14,500 bases of DNA, from NCBI GenBank assembly GCA_903882335.1, contig CAIRWP010000310.1, positions 1 to 14,500 of the forward strand, in the 5' to 3' direction. The notes under the pieces are model-generated. The model was not told where the DNA came from, did no database searches, and worked only from the letters and a program-made list of their open reading frames with translations. The number at the start of each line of letters is the position of its first letter. The first letter of the stretch is position 1. The stretch is from an uncultured Opitutia bacterium (GTDB lineage Bacteria; Verrucomicrobiota; Verrucomicrobiia; Opitutales; UBA953). The translations under genes were made by a program, and so were the position numbers. Positions 13,641 to 14,500 of the stretch are shown piece after piece.

Positions 13641-14500
13641 TTACTTGTCGCTGCGCCACGGGCCGGCCGGCAGCGCATCGGCGCCGGCGGAGACCACGGA
13701 GACCTCGGGGAAGTTGGCCCAGGCGTAGCGCGCGGCCTTCGGCGCCTTCACGTCGGCGGCGGACACGGTCAGCTTCGTGCCCTCGGCCTTGGCCGTGGCG
13801 AAAGCCCAGGAGCCATCGGTCTTCTGGACGGCCCAGCCCTTACCTTCGCCCTGCAAAGCGACGGGGCGGTCGTAGGTGACGACCCAGGCGTCGCCCTGGA
13901 GTTCGGCCTTGGTCACGCGCGGGGCTTCGCCGACCGCGCGGGTCTTGTAAACGCGCTGCAGGGCGACGGCGGCGAGGCGCTCGCCGATCGGCAGCTTGTC
14001 CTTAGGGTGGATGTCCTTCTCCTCCCCGAGGTCGATGTTCACGCTCATCATCGCGCCGGGCACGTGGTCAGCGATCCACTCCATGGATTCGCGGATGACC
14101 GGCCAACCACCATCCTCGACGGCGACGGGTTTCTTGGCCATGAAGCGCGGGAGCTGGACGATGATGAAGGGGAACTCGCGACCCCAGGCCTTGTGCCAAG
14201 CCTTGATCATGTCTCCGAGGATCCACTTGTAGGCCACGGCCTGACCGGCATTGGACTCGCCCTGATACCACAGGGCGCCCTTGAAGCTGTAACCGACGAG
14301 CGGAGCGACCATGCCGTTCCAGTTCATGTGCGGGCCGTTGGACCAGACCGTCTGGGCCTTGGGGTCGGTCTTGGCCTTGGCGACGCGGTCGGCGACACCT
14401 TTGTCTTCCTTCTCCTGCCAACCCTTGGCTTCCGGCTGGGCATCGTACATGCCGCGCGGACCCCAGGCTTCGGCGCGGGTGCCGCCGATCGAGGTGTGGA
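13641..14500 (-). CDS. Sialate O-acetylesterase-family protein (partial, N-terminal part outside window)
   Basis: The frame runs off the window end. The first visible residues HTSIGGTRAEAW correspond to the block containing the nucleophile Ser (SxxGGTxxEAW), so the true start lies beyond 14500. Further family marks are FKGALWYQGESNAGQ, the WYQGESN signature of the SASA domain, and NIDLGEEKDIHPKDKLPIGERLA, which carries the catalytic Asp-x-His. The C terminus (roughly the last 80 residues) is a beta-rich domain commonly appended to these proteins. The enzymes remove O-acetyl groups from sialic acids or other sugars and are usually exported; whether this one has a signal peptide cannot be seen. 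It is the most upstream visible gene of the minus-strand cluster, just before the SGNH-like gene. Confidence 0.93.
   Translation of the reverse strand, partial: HTSIGGTRAEAWGPRGMYDAQPEAKGWQEKEDKGVADRVAKAKTDPKAQTVWSNGPHMNWNGMVAPLVGYSFKGALWYQGESNAGQAVAYKWILGDMIKAWHKAWGREFPFIIVQLPRFMAKKPVAVEDGGWPVIRESMEWIADHVPGAMMSVNIDLGEEKDIHPKDKLPIGERLAAVALQRVYKTRAVGEAPRVTKAELQGDAWVVTYDRPVALQGEGKGWAVQKTDGSWAFATAKAEGTKLTVSAADVKAPKAARYAWANFPEVSVVSAGADALPAGPWRSDK

Noticed and set aside
13641..13659. Start of the SGNH-like gene at GTG 13659, overlapping the preceding gene by 19 bases
   Set aside because: No ribosome binding site, and the downstream GTG at 13626 gives a more typical signal peptide; kept as an alternative only.
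1..14500. CRISPR arrays, tRNA or rRNA genes, insertion sequences, integrases, toxin-antitoxin or defence modules
   Set aside because: No regularly spaced repeats, no terminal inverted repeats with transposase frames, no cloverleaf-like segments and no defence-type domains were recognised by reading; a dedicated search (tRNAscan, PADLOC/DefenseFinder) would confirm.

Overview
The window is very GC-rich DNA with dense, ordinary chromosomal gene packing. I see no tRNA, rRNA, CRISPR array, insertion sequence, integrase or phage gene. Gene style points to a Verrucomicrobiota-like bacterium, perhaps Opitutaceae: several secreted SGNH-type esterases, a sialate O-acetylesterase, a secreted transglutaminase-like protein with a carbohydrate-binding-type tail, a Lys/Ala-rich TPR protein, and many starts without a Shine-Dalgarno sequence. 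That assignment is inference from gene content and style, not from a marker gene.

Left part (1-6321), mainly plus strand. The tail of an unidentified gene overlaps a 109-aa hypothetical protein, which faces a small single-span membrane protein on the minus strand. A tightly overlapped trio follows: panB (pantothenate/CoA synthesis), gpsA (glycerol-3-phosphate for phospholipids) and a small SET-domain protein-lysine methyltransferase. Next come a cytoplasmic TPR protein with its own promoter, an unusually long and divergent adenylosuccinate synthetase-family protein (purine synthesis), and a 106-aa orphan.

Right part (6326-14500), entirely minus strand. In transcription order: a sialate O-acetylesterase cut by the window edge, an SGNH-like secreted protein, an iron-sulfur L-serine dehydratase, a secreted transglutaminase-like/carbohydrate-binding protein, a secreted SGNH hydrolase, a histone-deacetylase-family enzyme, and a GYF_2-type protein with a C-terminal PH-like domain. 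Signal peptides on the SGNH and transglutaminase-like proteins suggest an envelope or extracellular glycan-processing function; serine dehydratase and the deacetylase are cytoplasmic.

Three intergenic regions share the same promoter layout, TTGACC, then 16-17 bases, then CAGnnT, placed directly before the TPR gene, the deacetylase gene and the serine dehydratase gene. This looks like the local housekeeping promoter form. It predicts a leaderless GTG-start message for the deacetylase. At serine dehydratase, the -10 hexamer is exactly the centre of a 7-bp inverted repeat.

No clear new defence or mobile system is visible. The points most worth a second look are the divergent PurA-like enzyme (Gln at the position of the subunit-bridging IMP-binding Arg), the shared promoter form, the Cys-rich tail of the serine dehydratase, and the GYF_2/PH-like protein beside the deacetylase.
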